From: Linanthus parryae
Lineage: Eukaryota; Streptophyta; Magnoliopsida; Ericales; Polemoniaceae
DNA: 64,000 bases
Direction of reading: 5' to 3'
NCBI GenBank assembly: GCA_023055425.1
Contig: JALGPY010000004.1
Span: 114,369,504-114,433,503 of the forward strand
Shown here: piece after piece, positions 10,474 through 20,220 of the stretch
Numbering within the stretch: position 1 is the first letter of the stretch
Layout: every line of letters begins with the position of its first letter
Notes under the pieces: generated by a model
The model's input: only the letters and a program-made list of their open reading frames with translations
Databases searched by the model: none
What the model was told of the DNA's origin: nothing
Position numbers and translations under genes: made by a program

Positions 10474-10847
10474 TGTTATGATCTGGACCTAGCTTAGAAC
10501 GATGATAATAATGATGAGACAAGAACACAAGTATTAACGTGGTTCACTAGTTATTAGCTAGCTATCTCCACGACCCAAAACCCCGATTTATTAGAGAGAA
10601 ACTCACCCGGTACAACCCGATAACGCACACGTACACAAAAATAGCACTAAACAATTTCCTATCTATTGCTCTCACCCCGTTGTGTACCCTCTGTGTGTTA
10701 TGTGAATAACAAACCAAAAGCACCCCTTTTATACATATTGTGGGGCGGTGGTTTTGCCAATACCACCGCCTCAATGTTATTACCAATTTTGTTCCTTTGA
10801 CTTTATATGTTTCCTTTTGTCTTCTTCTAATTCAAGACACGCCAACA
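10474..10847 (-). repeat. 3' LTR of the gag-only element
   Basis: It starts TGTTATGATC and ends CGCCAACA, 374 bp. On the minus strand a TATA-like GTATAAAAGG lies at about 10725-10734. Compared with the other LTR it has an extra block around 10648-10668. Confidence 0.9.
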
Positions 10848-10963
10848 AATCTCCACCTTGTCTTGAATCATCTCACCAACCAGAACCTGAACCGATGCTT
10901 CTCTCCAATAATCAACCCGAAACGTTTCGCAGCTGTATGCGAAACCCTCACGTCACAAGTTGC

Positions 10964-11250
10964 TCCAACTTCGCCAAGTTTCTGCAACGAGGGCCCCCAA
11001 CGATGCTCCAACTCCCGTCTAGTTCCTGCAACCGAACCCTATCGATGCTCCAACTACGACCGAGTTCCTGCAATCGAAACCTCTGCTTGTTGTTCCAACT
11101 CCCGCTGAGTTCCTACAACAAATTCATTTGTTGTTCCGACTCCCACCGAGTCCCTACAACAAACCCCCCAGCACGTTGCTCCAATTCCCGCTGAATTCCT
11201 GCAACGTTTTGCGAGATTGCTCCAATTCCCACCGAATTACTGCAATATCG
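10964..11250. repeat. Degenerate minisatellite inside the gag-only element
   Basis: About six imperfect units repeat the pattern TTGCTCCAACTCCCG followed by GAGTTCCTGCAAC, with a spacing of roughly 45-60 bases. The array lies between gag and the polypurine tract, where pol would be in an autonomous element. Open frames crossing it on the plus strand are by-products of the repeat. Confidence 0.7.
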
Positions 11251-11375
11251 CCCCCTTGCGCGCCTCCTACACGCCCCCAGCACGTCTCACACGTGCCGTG
11301 TCCCTCGTCAGAGAATCCCCCATGCCAAATCCGCCTCCTCGTCAAGGGCACGGATTCCATGCCCCCCAACGGGGC

Positions 11376-12146
11376 TTAGAGGACGTAGTCGACCTCCGAA
11401 GCTGTTGCATCTACAGCCAGATCTGCAGATGCCTTCTTCGGACACTCCCTCTTCCAGTGACCCCTCTCGTTACACAGTGCACAAACGTTGTATGGCAACT
11501 TAGAACCCTTGTTCTTCCTATTACCATAACCCTCTTTGGACACCATGAATGCGCCCGAACCCGGAACGTCGTACTCCCCATACGCGGTCCTGCGCCGCAT
11601 GTCCCTTGTGTGAAGAGCAGATCTCACATCCTCCAACGTGAGAGTCTCTTTTCCAGCACAAGCAGACTGCACAATCCCCTCATAAGATGGTGGTAGAGAC
11701 ACCAACAAAATCAGTGCGGCATCTTCATCACTTATCTTCTCATTACTGTTTCGGAACTCAAGCAAAATAGTATTAAGACGATCCAAGTGATCTCTTAGAT
11801 CCGTACCTTCCCCCATGCGTAGACCAAACAGCTGCTGCTTCAATATCAACTTGTTGGTGAGCGACTTCGTCTTGTAGAGCCTCTCCAACTTGTTCCATAG
11901 TCCTTCAGCCGTCTCTTGATCCGCAACCTCTGTGATCACGTCGTTCGCCAAACACAACATGATCGTTGAGTGTGCTCTTTCCTCCATCGTCTTGTACTCC
12001 TTGGTGGTTGTCGAAGCCCCCTCTTTATCTTCCGCCAATGGCAACCACAAGCATTGCTGCTTCAACAAAGCACGTACCTTGATCTGCCATAAGCTGAAGC
12101 TGTTTCTCCCTGTGAACTTGTCGATCTTGGTCATCCCCCCAGTCAT
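11376..12146 (-). CDS. Copia-type Gag of the gag-only element
   Basis: An uninterrupted 256-residue Gag starting at the ATG at 12146. It has the usual copia Gag start (MTKIDKFTGRNSFSLWQIKV at residues 5-24), a helical core with GLWNKLERLYKT and LKQQLFGLRM, and a CCHC zinc knuckle CALCNERGHWKREC near residue 225. Gag forms the virus-like particle and packages the element RNA. The frame stops shortly after the knuckle and no protease follows. The intact frame despite diverged LTRs suggests selection on Gag, or chance; the sequence alone cannot decide. Confidence 0.92.
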   Translation of the reverse strand: MTGGMTKIDKFTGRNSFSLWQIKVRALLKQQCLWLPLAEDKEGASTTTKEYKTMEERAHSTIMLCLANDVITEVADQETAEGLWNKLERLYKTKSLTNKLILKQQLFGLRMGEGTDLRDHLDRLNTILLEFRNSNEKISDEDAALILLVSLPPSYEGIVQSACAGKETLTLEDVRSALHTRDMRRRTAYGEYDVPGSGAFMVSKEGYGNRKNKGSKLPYNVCALCNERGHWKRECPKKASADLAVDATASEVDYVL

Positions 12147-12286
12147 CTTCTCTGCAGCTCTTTGTCCAGATCCTTAACCCCCGAACGTGTGCTCCACCTT
12201 GATCGCAAAACCCTAGCTATGAATTTCACGGATTGTGAAACCCTAGCTCTTGAGCTCCACCTTGATCTTGGAACACCGAAACCCAA

Positions 12287-12298
12287 GCTCTGATACCA
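12287..12298 (-). other. Primer-binding site, initiator tRNA-Met
   Basis: The minus strand reads TGGTATCAGAGC, three bases inside the 5' LTR. This is the standard copia primer-binding sequence complementary to the 3' end of plant initiator tRNA-Met. Confidence 0.9.
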
Positions 12299-12301
12299 GT
12301 T

Positions 12302-12656
12302 TGTTATGATCTGGACCTAGCTTAGACGATGATAATAACTATGAGACAAGAACACAAATATTAACGTGGTTCACTAGTTATTAGCTAGCTACCTCCACGA
12401 CCCAAAACCCCTATTTATTAGAGAGAAACTCGTCCGGTACAACCCGATAACGCACACGTACACAAAAATAGCACTTGCTCTCACCCCGTTGTGTACCCTC
12501 TGTGTGTTATGTGAATAACAAACGAAAAGCACCCCTTTTATACATATTGTGGGGCGGTGGTTTTGCCAATACCACCGCCTCAATGTTATTACAAATTTTG
12601 TTCCTTTGACTTTATTTGTTTCCTTTTGTCTTCTTCTAATTCAAGACACGCCAACA
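12302..12656 (-). repeat. 5' LTR of the gag-only element
   Basis: It starts TGTTATGATC and ends CGCCAACA, 355 bp, and is followed by the target duplication CTACA. Confidence 0.9.
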
Positions 12657-12788
12657 CTACATAAAATCAAATGAACCACAATTTCGTTAAATATAATTCA
12701 CGCTACACAAGGTAGATTAGTCGTAGCTATATGTTTTCATGACAGCTCGCCGAGCGAAGCTTAACAAACACGACATCTTATTACTCAA

Positions 12789-12815
12789 CTAGTGCATACC
12801 GCGTGCCCGAGGGCC
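12789..12815 (-). other. Helitron-like 3' terminus (weak), copy B
   Basis: This is the same minus-strand arrangement as at 2093: GC-rich dyad, short spacer, CTAG, T. It is shared by duplication and so is not independent evidence. Confidence 0.3.
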
Positions 12816-13353
12816 CGACTACGACCATAACAAAATTATGATAATTCTCTAAGTTTCAATGACCGAGATTGTTTTATTATAAAATATTTAGTTCTTAGGA
12901 TATTGATACATGAAAGTATCGATAAATAGACAAATTGATTGATGAGGTGAAGAAATTATGAGATATCTAGACGAAAAGAGGGATATAGACTAAGGTTGAG
13001 AGAATTAATATCTTATTGCCTGAATAATTATCAAACATTACAACGCTTAAATAGACAAATAAACATACCCTAGCATAACCCTAGACCTTACGGGCCAAGC
13101 CCGGATCACTAAATAACATAATTAAATAACCACTAATTGGTTAACTAGTAAAGTGACTCGTATCAGATATAGTGGGGATAAACTATTCCATATGTCACAT
13201 TTTGGGGATGACTTATTCTCCATAACATATTATTATATAGATGGGAATAAGCTATTCCACAAGTCACATTCTTGGGATAACTTATTCCCCATAGCAGCTT
13301 ATTATGTAGAGTTAATGTTGAGCTGTAACATGTCTCTGCAGGATCTTATTAGT

Positions 13354-13542
13354 TTGACTTTTCCACCCGTATCCATGTCACTTTAACCCGGTGATTTGGA
13401 TAGCAATACGATGAAATTTGTTAGTAATTTTGTATAGTAAAGTTCACTTAGCAAAACTATAAATAGATTACCAAATTCTGACATCGTTTATGCAAATCAA
13501 ATCACCGGGTCAAAGTGGCTTGGTGAATAGTGGAAAAAGTCA
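13354..13542. mobile_element. Small MITE-like foldback element, copy B
   Basis: This is the duplicate of the element at 2659-2847, with the same inverted ends TTGACTTTTCCAC and GTGGAAAAAGTCAA and the inner ACCCGGTGATTTG pair. Its presence in both copies dates its insertion before the segmental duplication. Confidence 0.6.
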
Positions 13543-13961
13543 ATTGAAAAGATCATGCTGAAACAGAGGTAATATATTTTTTTGTTATGCTATAATTATA
13601 GGTTCTTGTGCTGTAAATATGAGATCCCAAATTCAAAGGAAGATTGTGCAGCGACGGAATTGTTGTATGTCATTGTTGTCCAAAATGCAGGTCATACTGA
13701 AGTTTATCAAACCTCTGAACCATGTTTTCCGCTGTCAGCATAAGCAATACAAACGCACCTAAATATGCCATCACTCATCAACATTGACATCTGATCAGTT
13801 GGAGAGGCTCTAGAGACAAGAAACATGTTTTAATAAGATGTGGAGGCAGAGGCACACACTTAAACCTGCCCCAAGTAAAATAGAAATACGAATAGTACAG
13901 ATTTAGATGAGAATCAAGAAAATAGCACGACTTCAAAGCAATAAATTGACAAGTCAAATAA

Positions 13962-14990
13962 TTAGAACTTCAAGCCACAGTCACTGAACTTGTGCTGAAT
14001 GATCTGGTCTAGTTGTTTTCCCATCTCAGCGCTCAAATAATTCTTCCAGTCTCCGACCTTACCCTTTCTGAAATACGTGTTGTTCTTAATAACCAACGAG
14101 CCGTTCCCTACTTGTTTCTTCCCTTTTTTGTTCACATCCAAATTGCTCAACTTGTCGAAACTACAGAAGTCAACTATTTTCTTCACAACCCCTTCCTTCT
14201 CCTCCTCCAATGTGAAGGGACAACCCATAAACTCAGCAATATTTTTAACATAATATGCAGTATCTAGCATCATATCTTCATATTTCAATACAAGTACCTT
14301 GTCAGGGGACTCCAAACTCGCTTTCAAGTAGCCTAAAACATGATCCCAGTATGGTCCTTGCTCAGCCTCTCCTTTACAGAATATCTCAAAAGCCTCTTCA
14401 ATGCGAGTAATGGTTTCACTGCCAGGAAGTACTAACTTGCTCAAGAAATGCCATAGAGAAATGAAAGCATCCTTTGGGTCCCTGTGAATGTACACAATCT
14501 TACACGCATTGGAGGCAATGATGGATTTCGGCAAGGATAAATACGGAATGTGTGTGGCCACAAGTGGATGTTTAGGAGGATCATTCCTAGTTAGATGGTG
14601 AGAAAAATCTCTCTCCAGCACGGGGATACAATCGTGTGGCAGGCTGGTAAGTAGAGGGCTGCTTTCTGGAATAATAATATTGCTAATATTATTATTATTA
14701 TGCACACCATAATCATAATGGGTTCGGGTTACAACAGCAAAAGCAAGAGCTTTGAGCCAAGTGGTGCCTGATTTCAAGGGGCTGCAGAGGAAAATGTCAT
14801 CAGGTCGAGCGGTGAAGTGTTGTTGAGCTGATATGATTTCTTTAAGCATCCACTCAGTGTACCAGAATCCTTCATACAAGTGGAGTTTCGGAAAGAGTAC
14901 TCCACGAGCTGTAGGAAGGGTTTCGATGTTCATCTGATCATCTCCTTCATGCTCCTTATTAACAACAACATTATTGTTGCTGGATTCCAT
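13962..14990 (-). CDS. Plant cytosolic sulfotransferase (SULT family), copy B
   Basis: A single-exon gene for 342 residues, closely similar to copy A over the full length. The PAPS loop is canonical at residues 73-78 (KSGTTW). The HIPY histidine, the YIHRDPKDAFISLWH block and the FRKGKVGDWK motif near the C terminus are all present. Differences from copy A include a short Asn-rich insertion (YGVHNNNNISNIII) after the first conserved block and one extra Leu after the SKLV motif. The protein should be cytosolic, with no signal peptide or membrane segment. Upstream, a TATA box and a leader intron match copy A. With all key residues kept, this copy is the better candidate for an active enzyme. 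The substrate is unknown. Confidence 0.95.
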   Translation of the reverse strand: MESSNNNVVVNKEHEGDDQMNIETLPTARGVLFPKLHLYEGFWYTEWMLKEIISAQQHFTARPDDIFLCSPLKSGTTWLKALAFAVVTRTHYDYGVHNNNNISNIIIPESSPLLTSLPHDCIPVLERDFSHHLTRNDPPKHPLVATHIPYLSLPKSIIASNACKIVYIHRDPKDAFISLWHFLSKLVLPGSETITRIEEAFEIFCKGEAEQGPYWDHVLGYLKASLESPDKVLVLKYEDMMLDTAYYVKNIAEFMGCPFTLEEEKEGVVKKIVDFCSFDKLSNLDVNKKGKKQVGNGSLVIKNNTYFRKGKVGDWKNYLSAEMGKQLDQIIQHKFSDCGLKF

Positions 14991-15059
14991 CTCTCACAAT
15001 GAGTATAACTGACCAGTTGCGCGGAGCAGTCCTTAATCAAAGCTAGATAGGTAACTTGC

Positions 15060-15279
15060 CTAAACAATTTCATGCATTAAAGAAATCGTCAATAACCACA
15101 TTAACTTTGATCTGAACATTAACAAAATTCTAAGGTTACAAGAGGTCACAAATAAGTTGTATATGGATATATACATGATATGCAATTTCTTTTCCCTGAT
15201 GGAGGAATTCAGTCAAGTTGTAGGAATAGTTGAAGAAACTCATAGTGCATGCTAAATGAAATAGCTAGACAAACCTCAC
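15060..15279 (-). other. Probable 5'-UTR intron of sulfotransferase B
   Basis: The donor AGGAAG|GTGAGG (intron from 15279) and acceptor TTGTTTAG|GCAAG (intron end 15060) match those of copy A. The 220-base interior differs from copy A by small indels. The conserved sites support a spliced leader. Confidence 0.5.
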
Positions 15280-15358
15280 CTTCCTGATTCTGTGTGCTAG
15301 CCTTCCAATGAATCAGAATGAAGAGGCACACGAACAAGTTTTTGATTGACCAGCCATT

Positions 15359-15380
15359 CTATATATGTATATATATATAC
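15359..15380 (-). promoter_or_regulatory. TATA-rich core promoter candidate for sulfotransferase B
   Basis: An alternating TA stretch lies about 80 bases upstream of the leader donor site, in the same place as the TATA box of copy A. Confidence 0.4.
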
Positions 15381-15930
15381 ACAATTATGTATGAGCTGGA
15401 TGTTATTAGAAGTAGTTTAAAACTGAATGCACACATATAATAATTACATGCATTGTTAAATGAAATAAAAGTCAACGATGCACATGCCCGCAACATACCT
15501 AAGAGCATCTCAAGCGGTAGGAGGTATATTTTGCATTTTTTAAGCTTTACATGACATGATTTATAATATTTTTTATAGCAGTAAAACACAATTTATACAT
15601 CTTTATAGTTATGTGAAGTTAAAATATACAAATTTGGGATGCATAAAAGAGAGACACATGGTTTTCCATGCCTACTTTCTAGTTGGCTAAATATAAAGAT
15701 GAAGATGCATGTCATGTAAAATTAATAATTCTCTCTATTTTTTTTTTGCATAATTAGGTGAGGAGCATCATTGAAGTTAGGTTACTGTCATGATCATACG
15801 CTCGTATATAGGAAGTTAATTAGCCACTTAAGTCAAATGGCTTTAAAATTTGACGCTTCCCTGTCAAGTAGGATTTAAAATATGCGCCTCCATTCAATAT
15901 CATCGTCACATAGGTGACGCACAATTATTT

Positions 15931-17105
15931 AAAATGATGGTCATCATTGATTGATAGTTAATTTCTTTACTATTAGCTGTAAACGCGCTATTCAAGGGTT
16001 TAACATAACCCATGAATCAATCTGTTCATGAATTTGAATGAAAGTGATAACCGTGTATCCTTCTTGAGCTCTGATTATTGTTGTAGTTCAAGCAAACACA
16101 AAATCAGAAATCAGGCTGCATGTAAGTTTTCTACAATTTTACCTTTTTAGCTTTCTCAGATTCTACACAGATTAAAACTACATTATGTAATCGAATGTAA
16201 CACCCTACCTTTCGGAGCTGGAAGTTCTACCAGAAGGCTCCACACTCACGAGAGTGTCCTTCGCTAAGACACGAGACTGCCCCATTAAGGAATCTAATCC
16301 TGACGGTTCTGTTACGAGACATTATTAAAGAAACTGAAACAAAAACTTATTTTCATAGTTTGTATACAAGCGTGTATTCTGACGAAGCTTTCAAGTGATT
16401 AACTAGGCCGGGATACCCACATTCTCTCTTGATATCCAGCCTAATTTCATGATCAGCGGAGCTAACTCCATATTCCAGCAACCTCTACACAATTCAAGTA
16501 ATTATGCCATTAACACTTATCCTTTAAGTGAAGTAGAATGAATAATGAAATTATATGCTGACTGGCCAATCAAATTTATGTTTTGCCACTGACAACCCAA
16601 TCTATTCGGTACAGTTTGCATGAACCCAATCATACTCACTTAAGCCTATCGTTACGCAAACGTGATCCATATGCCTTCCTGATCTACTCAATATATAAAA
16701 CTATAACTTTTACTTTATTGCACCAAGTCCCTACACTTTATTAAAATTGCAGAAAAAGGCCTATAGTTGACTTCCAGTCAAATCTTACCGCAAATTGTTA
16801 TAGAACAACGACATATGTTATGAAACAGGTACAGAGACATGGGTTCATATCCTGTGTTGTGATTTGATTGTCTGATTGAAGAAATTATAAACTACTTTTT
16901 TACCCCTCTAAGCCAGTTCAGTCAAACTAGCACTTTCGGAAAGTCAAACTTGGTCAAACTTGACTGTTAGACATCGAATGGCTTTACGAACAACTTTCGT
17001 GAAGATCTCTCAGGTCACTTAGGTCATCTAATAAGTCAAAGTTTGTGAAGAAATCTTCTTAATTGGTCAACTTTATAGTATTAAGGAAGAAGATTAAAGA
17101 GTCTG
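15931..17105. other. Gene-free stretch between duplication and retroposon
   Basis: No long coding frame or element end is recognised. A minus-strand segment around 16212-16320 reads like a short C-terminal coding segment (SGLDSLMGQSRVLAKD) before a stop, but has no recognisable family. The rest is AT-rich. Confidence 0.35.
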
Positions 17106-18294
17106 AAGATAGGGCCTTGCAGATTTGTTTTTCAACGGCAACGAAAGGATTATATAGAAATGCAAATACAGTTCATACAAGCAGACGATCAGGGGGGACA
17201 CATCCCCCGCAATGAGAACAGAAAAACACAACAACTAACAAGAAACAAACAGTAGCGCCTAGCCTAACAAACGCTTCCAAAAACATCAGTAGACCTTAAT
17301 GGAAAAAAGGTTCAAAGGGCCCAATACAACCCCCAAAGCATAGAAATTGGCCCAGTGAGGTCCAAGAGCCTCCAAACTCCTCATCAGGCCCCAAAGTAAA
17401 CGACCCAAAACCCAACAGTACAAGAGGAAGCAACCCAATAGTCATGTCCTGGCCCCGAGGCCCATCAAAACCCTACAATAGAGACGACGGGATGGAGACT
17501 GCACGATAGTCTCCAACCTGGATGCAAGGACAACCGTAGACACTAGAGTCGGCGAAGCGGCACCCGCCCACCTAAACCAAGTGGATGGACCTTTTCGTCA
17601 CCCAAAACCAGGGTATAGAGGGGGTTCCTGACAGTGTTGGTGTGCGGTGAGGGGACTGTTTTGGAGGCCTCTTCTAGCCCGGGGGTTCAGCCTAGTGGAG
17701 GGGTAAGAGAAGCCCCACAACTGAGGGAGGGGGGGGGGGACATCTATCAGGAGCACGATTATAACGGGAGGGGGCGAGTACTGAGGATAATCCACAGGTG
17801 GTGCAGAGCCAAGCCGATCCAGGCGGAAGTGAAGGCGGCACCGACGGTGTGAGAGGAGAGGATGGCAACAGCGGCAGAGATAGCGGAGAGAGGGCTAGGG
17901 AGCTCGGATCCACAGATGGGGTAGCGTGGCAGCGACGACATCGGGACGGGTGAGGGAGCGAAGAGGAGGATGGGAAGTTGAAAACCTTACTGGATTCCCA
18001 AAGAGGGCTAACCCGACTTCACCGGCGTTGGAGCCAGTTGACCTACTAGATCTGAAGCAGAAAACGGCGAGAGAGGAGTCTGGCGGGGAGCCGTACAAAA
18101 CTCTGTGGAAGGCGCGACGAAAAGAGGCGAGGGATGGGTCGGCTTCAGTAGCTGCACGCGACGGGACAAATATGAGGTGATTTTGGGTGGTACTCCAAGG
18201 AGGAGCCACCGCCGGAGAAGGGGAGGGCTAGGGTTTTTGTAGAGAGGAAAAGTTTAGAGAGAGAGAGGGGTCTTTGAATGAAAGATAGGGCCTT
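17106..18294 (-). mobile_element. Non-LTR retroposon-like unit with 13-bp target duplication
   Basis: The direct repeat AAGATAGGGCCTT flanks the unit at 17106-17118 and 18282-18294. Read on the minus strand, it begins CTCTCTCT...AAACCCTAGCCC, like plant transcript or LINE 5' ends, is GC-rich and Ser/Pro-coding in the first half, and ends in an L1-like 3' tail (ATATAATCC...GTTGCCGTTGAAAAA). The body of about 1.16 kb has no RT or endonuclease, so it would be an internally deleted LINE or a retroposed transcript. The A-rich tail is not directly next to the target repeat (about nine bases intervene), which is a weakness. The open frames inside (17634-17852 plus, 17895-18209 minus) show no known domain. 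Confidence 0.6.
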
Positions 18295-18479
18295 TTAGAG
18301 TGGAGTAACAGGTTTCCCTGAATATATTTAATCTAGCAATGCTCCCATAGTCTGAAATTGTTAGCCTTGTTGACCATGTACAAAAATTCGCAAAATATAA
18401 CCATTTTCATAAATCTCTTTTGATGACCTCACAAGGAACCTAATTAAAAGGACACCTAATTGTCTTTGATTAAACACCT

Positions 18480-18937
18480 TGTTGGGAATGATTCAAAGCT
18501 AGCATTCAGTCAAAACAGTGAAGCAACGACGGAGCAAGGAAGACAAAGAAATAGCATTTCGACGGGTCTGGAATAGTTCGACGGGTCTGGGAACAGTTCG
18601 ATAATGACGGGTCCGAATAATTCGATAGGGCGGCTGATATTGTTTCCTTGTTTGTTTTTGGTAACTTCTTTGTTTCTTGGGCACCAAGTCGGTATCCTAG
18701 GCCTATATAAGGACCTAGGGTCGTGGCTTACTGGTGTGTGGTGTATCGGGGCGGCCTATATGGTCTTTTGGCCATAGTGTGGTTGTAATCGGGTTGTTTC
18801 TCTATAATAAATCAGTTTTTCGGGTCGTGGATGTAGCTAGTTTCACGACTAGTGAACCACGTTAAATTCTTGTCTCTTGTTATTTATTTTTTCATCGTTC
18901 TTGCTTGGTACCCAGATTCATCCGCTGCGTCACAACA
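18480..18937 (+). repeat. 5' LTR of the short non-autonomous element
   Basis: It starts TGTTGGGAATG and ends GTCACAACA. A TATA box (CCTATATAAGG) lies at about 18702-18712 and an AATAAA-like site downstream at about 18807. It is followed by a primer-binding site. Confidence 0.9.
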
Positions 18938-18940
18938 AAC

Positions 18941-18995
18941 TGGTATCATAGCCTGGTTAAGAGGAACACCGGTTTTAACAAACTGGTATCAGAGC
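18941..18995 (+). other. Doubled primer-binding site region
   Basis: AACAAACTGGTATCATAGC directly follows the LTR (TGGTATCATAGC at 18941-18952, one mismatch to the usual site). A second AACAAACTGGTATCAGAGC lies 43 bases further on, with the exact TGGTATCAGAGC at 18984-18995. The second copy repeats the LTR end, spacer and site together. Confidence 0.7.
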
Positions 18996-19749
18996 TCATT
19001 TTAGGTTAGAGTTTCAAGAAGGAATGATGTCGGGTTTAATGAAGATCGAGAAGTTCGGTGAGAGAAACAGGTTCTGTTCGTTGGCCTCTGAAACAGGGAG
19101 CACAACTACACCCACCATCTGAAGCCCCATGGAGGGGGTTATCTGGCCTCTTGTTGTGGAGCAACTAGCACGATTCTGGAATGCAATCCAGCGTGCATCC
19201 CTGGCGTGCATTCGGTTCTGGCTCGATCTTTCAGGCGTGTAGTATGGCGTACAGATTCATATGGCATCTGACACATCCGGCACGATTTGGTTCCGACGAG
19301 TAATCTGTCTCTGGTTTCCAGGAGGATTCAAGTCAAGGTGGAGGCGACTCGAATCAACTAGCAAACTGGGCTCCTGGCATGGAGCATCTGCCGCGTGAGA
19401 TCTGTTGCACGCGAATCAGGTTTTGGTTCTAGGCGCGAAAAGATTTCTGGCGCGCACTAGGGTTTCGGGCGCATCTGAGGCATACAGGGCGCATCTGGCA
19501 TGATAATTTGTGGCACTCGTCGTCGGTGCATCTGGTCTGGACGACATCTGGGCACTTATCATGGTGCACTGGTTCTGGCGCTGTTTGGAGTGCATCAGGA
19601 ATACATTCGGTCCTGCTTTCTCGGTGAATGTATTCTAGTCTGGTTCTAGGTGGAGGCGTGCTGGTTTCTGATTCCGGGAGGACGCATTCGTTTCTGGATT
19701 AGAGAGAAGATCGAATTTGGTTGCTAGGCATTGAATCAAGGTGGAGATT

Positions 19750-20187
19750 TGTTGGGAATGATTCAAAGCTAGCATTCGGTCGAAACGGCGAAGCAACGAC
19801 AAAGCAAGGAAGACAAAGAAGTAGCAGTTCGACGGGTCTGGGAACAGTTCGATAATGACGGGTCCGAATAGTTCGATAGGGCGGCTGATATTGTTTCCTT
19901 GTTGTTTTTGGTAACTTCTTTGTTTCTTGGGCACCAAGTCGGTATCCTAGGCCTATATAAGGACCTAGGGTCGTGGCTTACTGGTGTCTGGTGTATCGGG
20001 GCGGCCTCTATGGTCTTTTGGCCATAGTGTGGTTGTAATCGGGTTGTTTCTCTCTAATAAATCAATTTTTCGGGTCGTGAATGTAGCTAGTTTTACAACT
20101 AGTGAACCACGTTAAATTCTTGTCTCTCGTTCTTTATTTGTTCATCGTTCTTCCTTGATACCCCGTTTCATCCGTTGCGTCATAACA
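19750..20187 (+). repeat. 3' LTR of the short non-autonomous element
   Basis: It starts TGTTGGGAATG and ends GTCATAACA, 438 bp, with a TATA box at about 19952-19962. The target duplication CACCT follows. Confidence 0.9.
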
Positions 20188-20220
20188 CACCTCTTCAGTT
20201 TTATGTTAGTAGGAGGTTTC

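Larger units (their letters stand above)
10474..12656 (-). mobile_element. Gag-only LTR retrotransposon (TR-GAG type), complete
   Basis: A 2,183-bp element on the minus strand. LTRs at 10474-10847 (374 bp) and 12302-12656 (355 bp) have TG...CA ends. The flanking 5-bp target duplication CTACA is perfect (10469-10473 and 12657-12661). The primer-binding site TGGTATCAGAGC (minus strand, 12298-12287) matches initiator tRNA-Met, and AAGGTGGAGATT next to the 3' LTR is the polypurine tract. The only coding region is a gag gene; no protease, integrase or RT is present. The LTRs differ by roughly ten substitutions and a 19-bp indel, so the insertion is not recent. Movement would need pol proteins from an autonomous copia relative. 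Confidence 0.92.
12781..15930. repeat. Direct segmental duplication, copy B (with sulfotransferase)
   Basis: This is the counterpart of 2085-5641. It shares the Helitron-like end (12789), tandem repeat (about 13174-13300), foldback element (13354-13542), the sulfotransferase gene and its 5' region up to CATCGTCACATAGGTGACG near 15900. It lacks the Harbinger-type MITE of copy A. The bases at 12771-12780 preserve the site where the left-edge copia inserted in copy A. Confidence 0.9.
18480..20187 (+). mobile_element. Short non-autonomous LTR retrotransposon, complete
   Basis: A 1,708-bp element with LTRs at 18480-18937 (458 bp) and 19750-20187 (438 bp), TG...CA ends, and a perfect CACCT target duplication (18475-18479 and 20188-20192). 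The polypurine tract AAGGTGGAGATT precedes the 3' LTR. The 812-bp interior has no pol. It retains only the start of a copia Gag (MKIEKFGERNRF region at about 19023-19090), soon closed by a stop. The rest is a low-complexity series of GGCGCGC/ATCTGG/GTTCTGG-like words. The element would need proteins from another copia element to move. The LTRs are alike apart from a roughly 20-bp tandem doubling of TTCGACGGGTCTGG in the 5' LTR. Confidence 0.9.

Noticed and set aside
10748..11194. 148-codon plus-strand open frame (and overlapping 10740-11108)
   Set aside because: It runs antisense to the gag-only element across LTR and minisatellite; the Ser/Cys-rich translation is a repeat artefact.
17634..18209. 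Several overlapping open frames on both strands in GC-rich DNA
   Set aside because: GC-rich composition keeps all frames open; no domain is recognised and they overlap each other.
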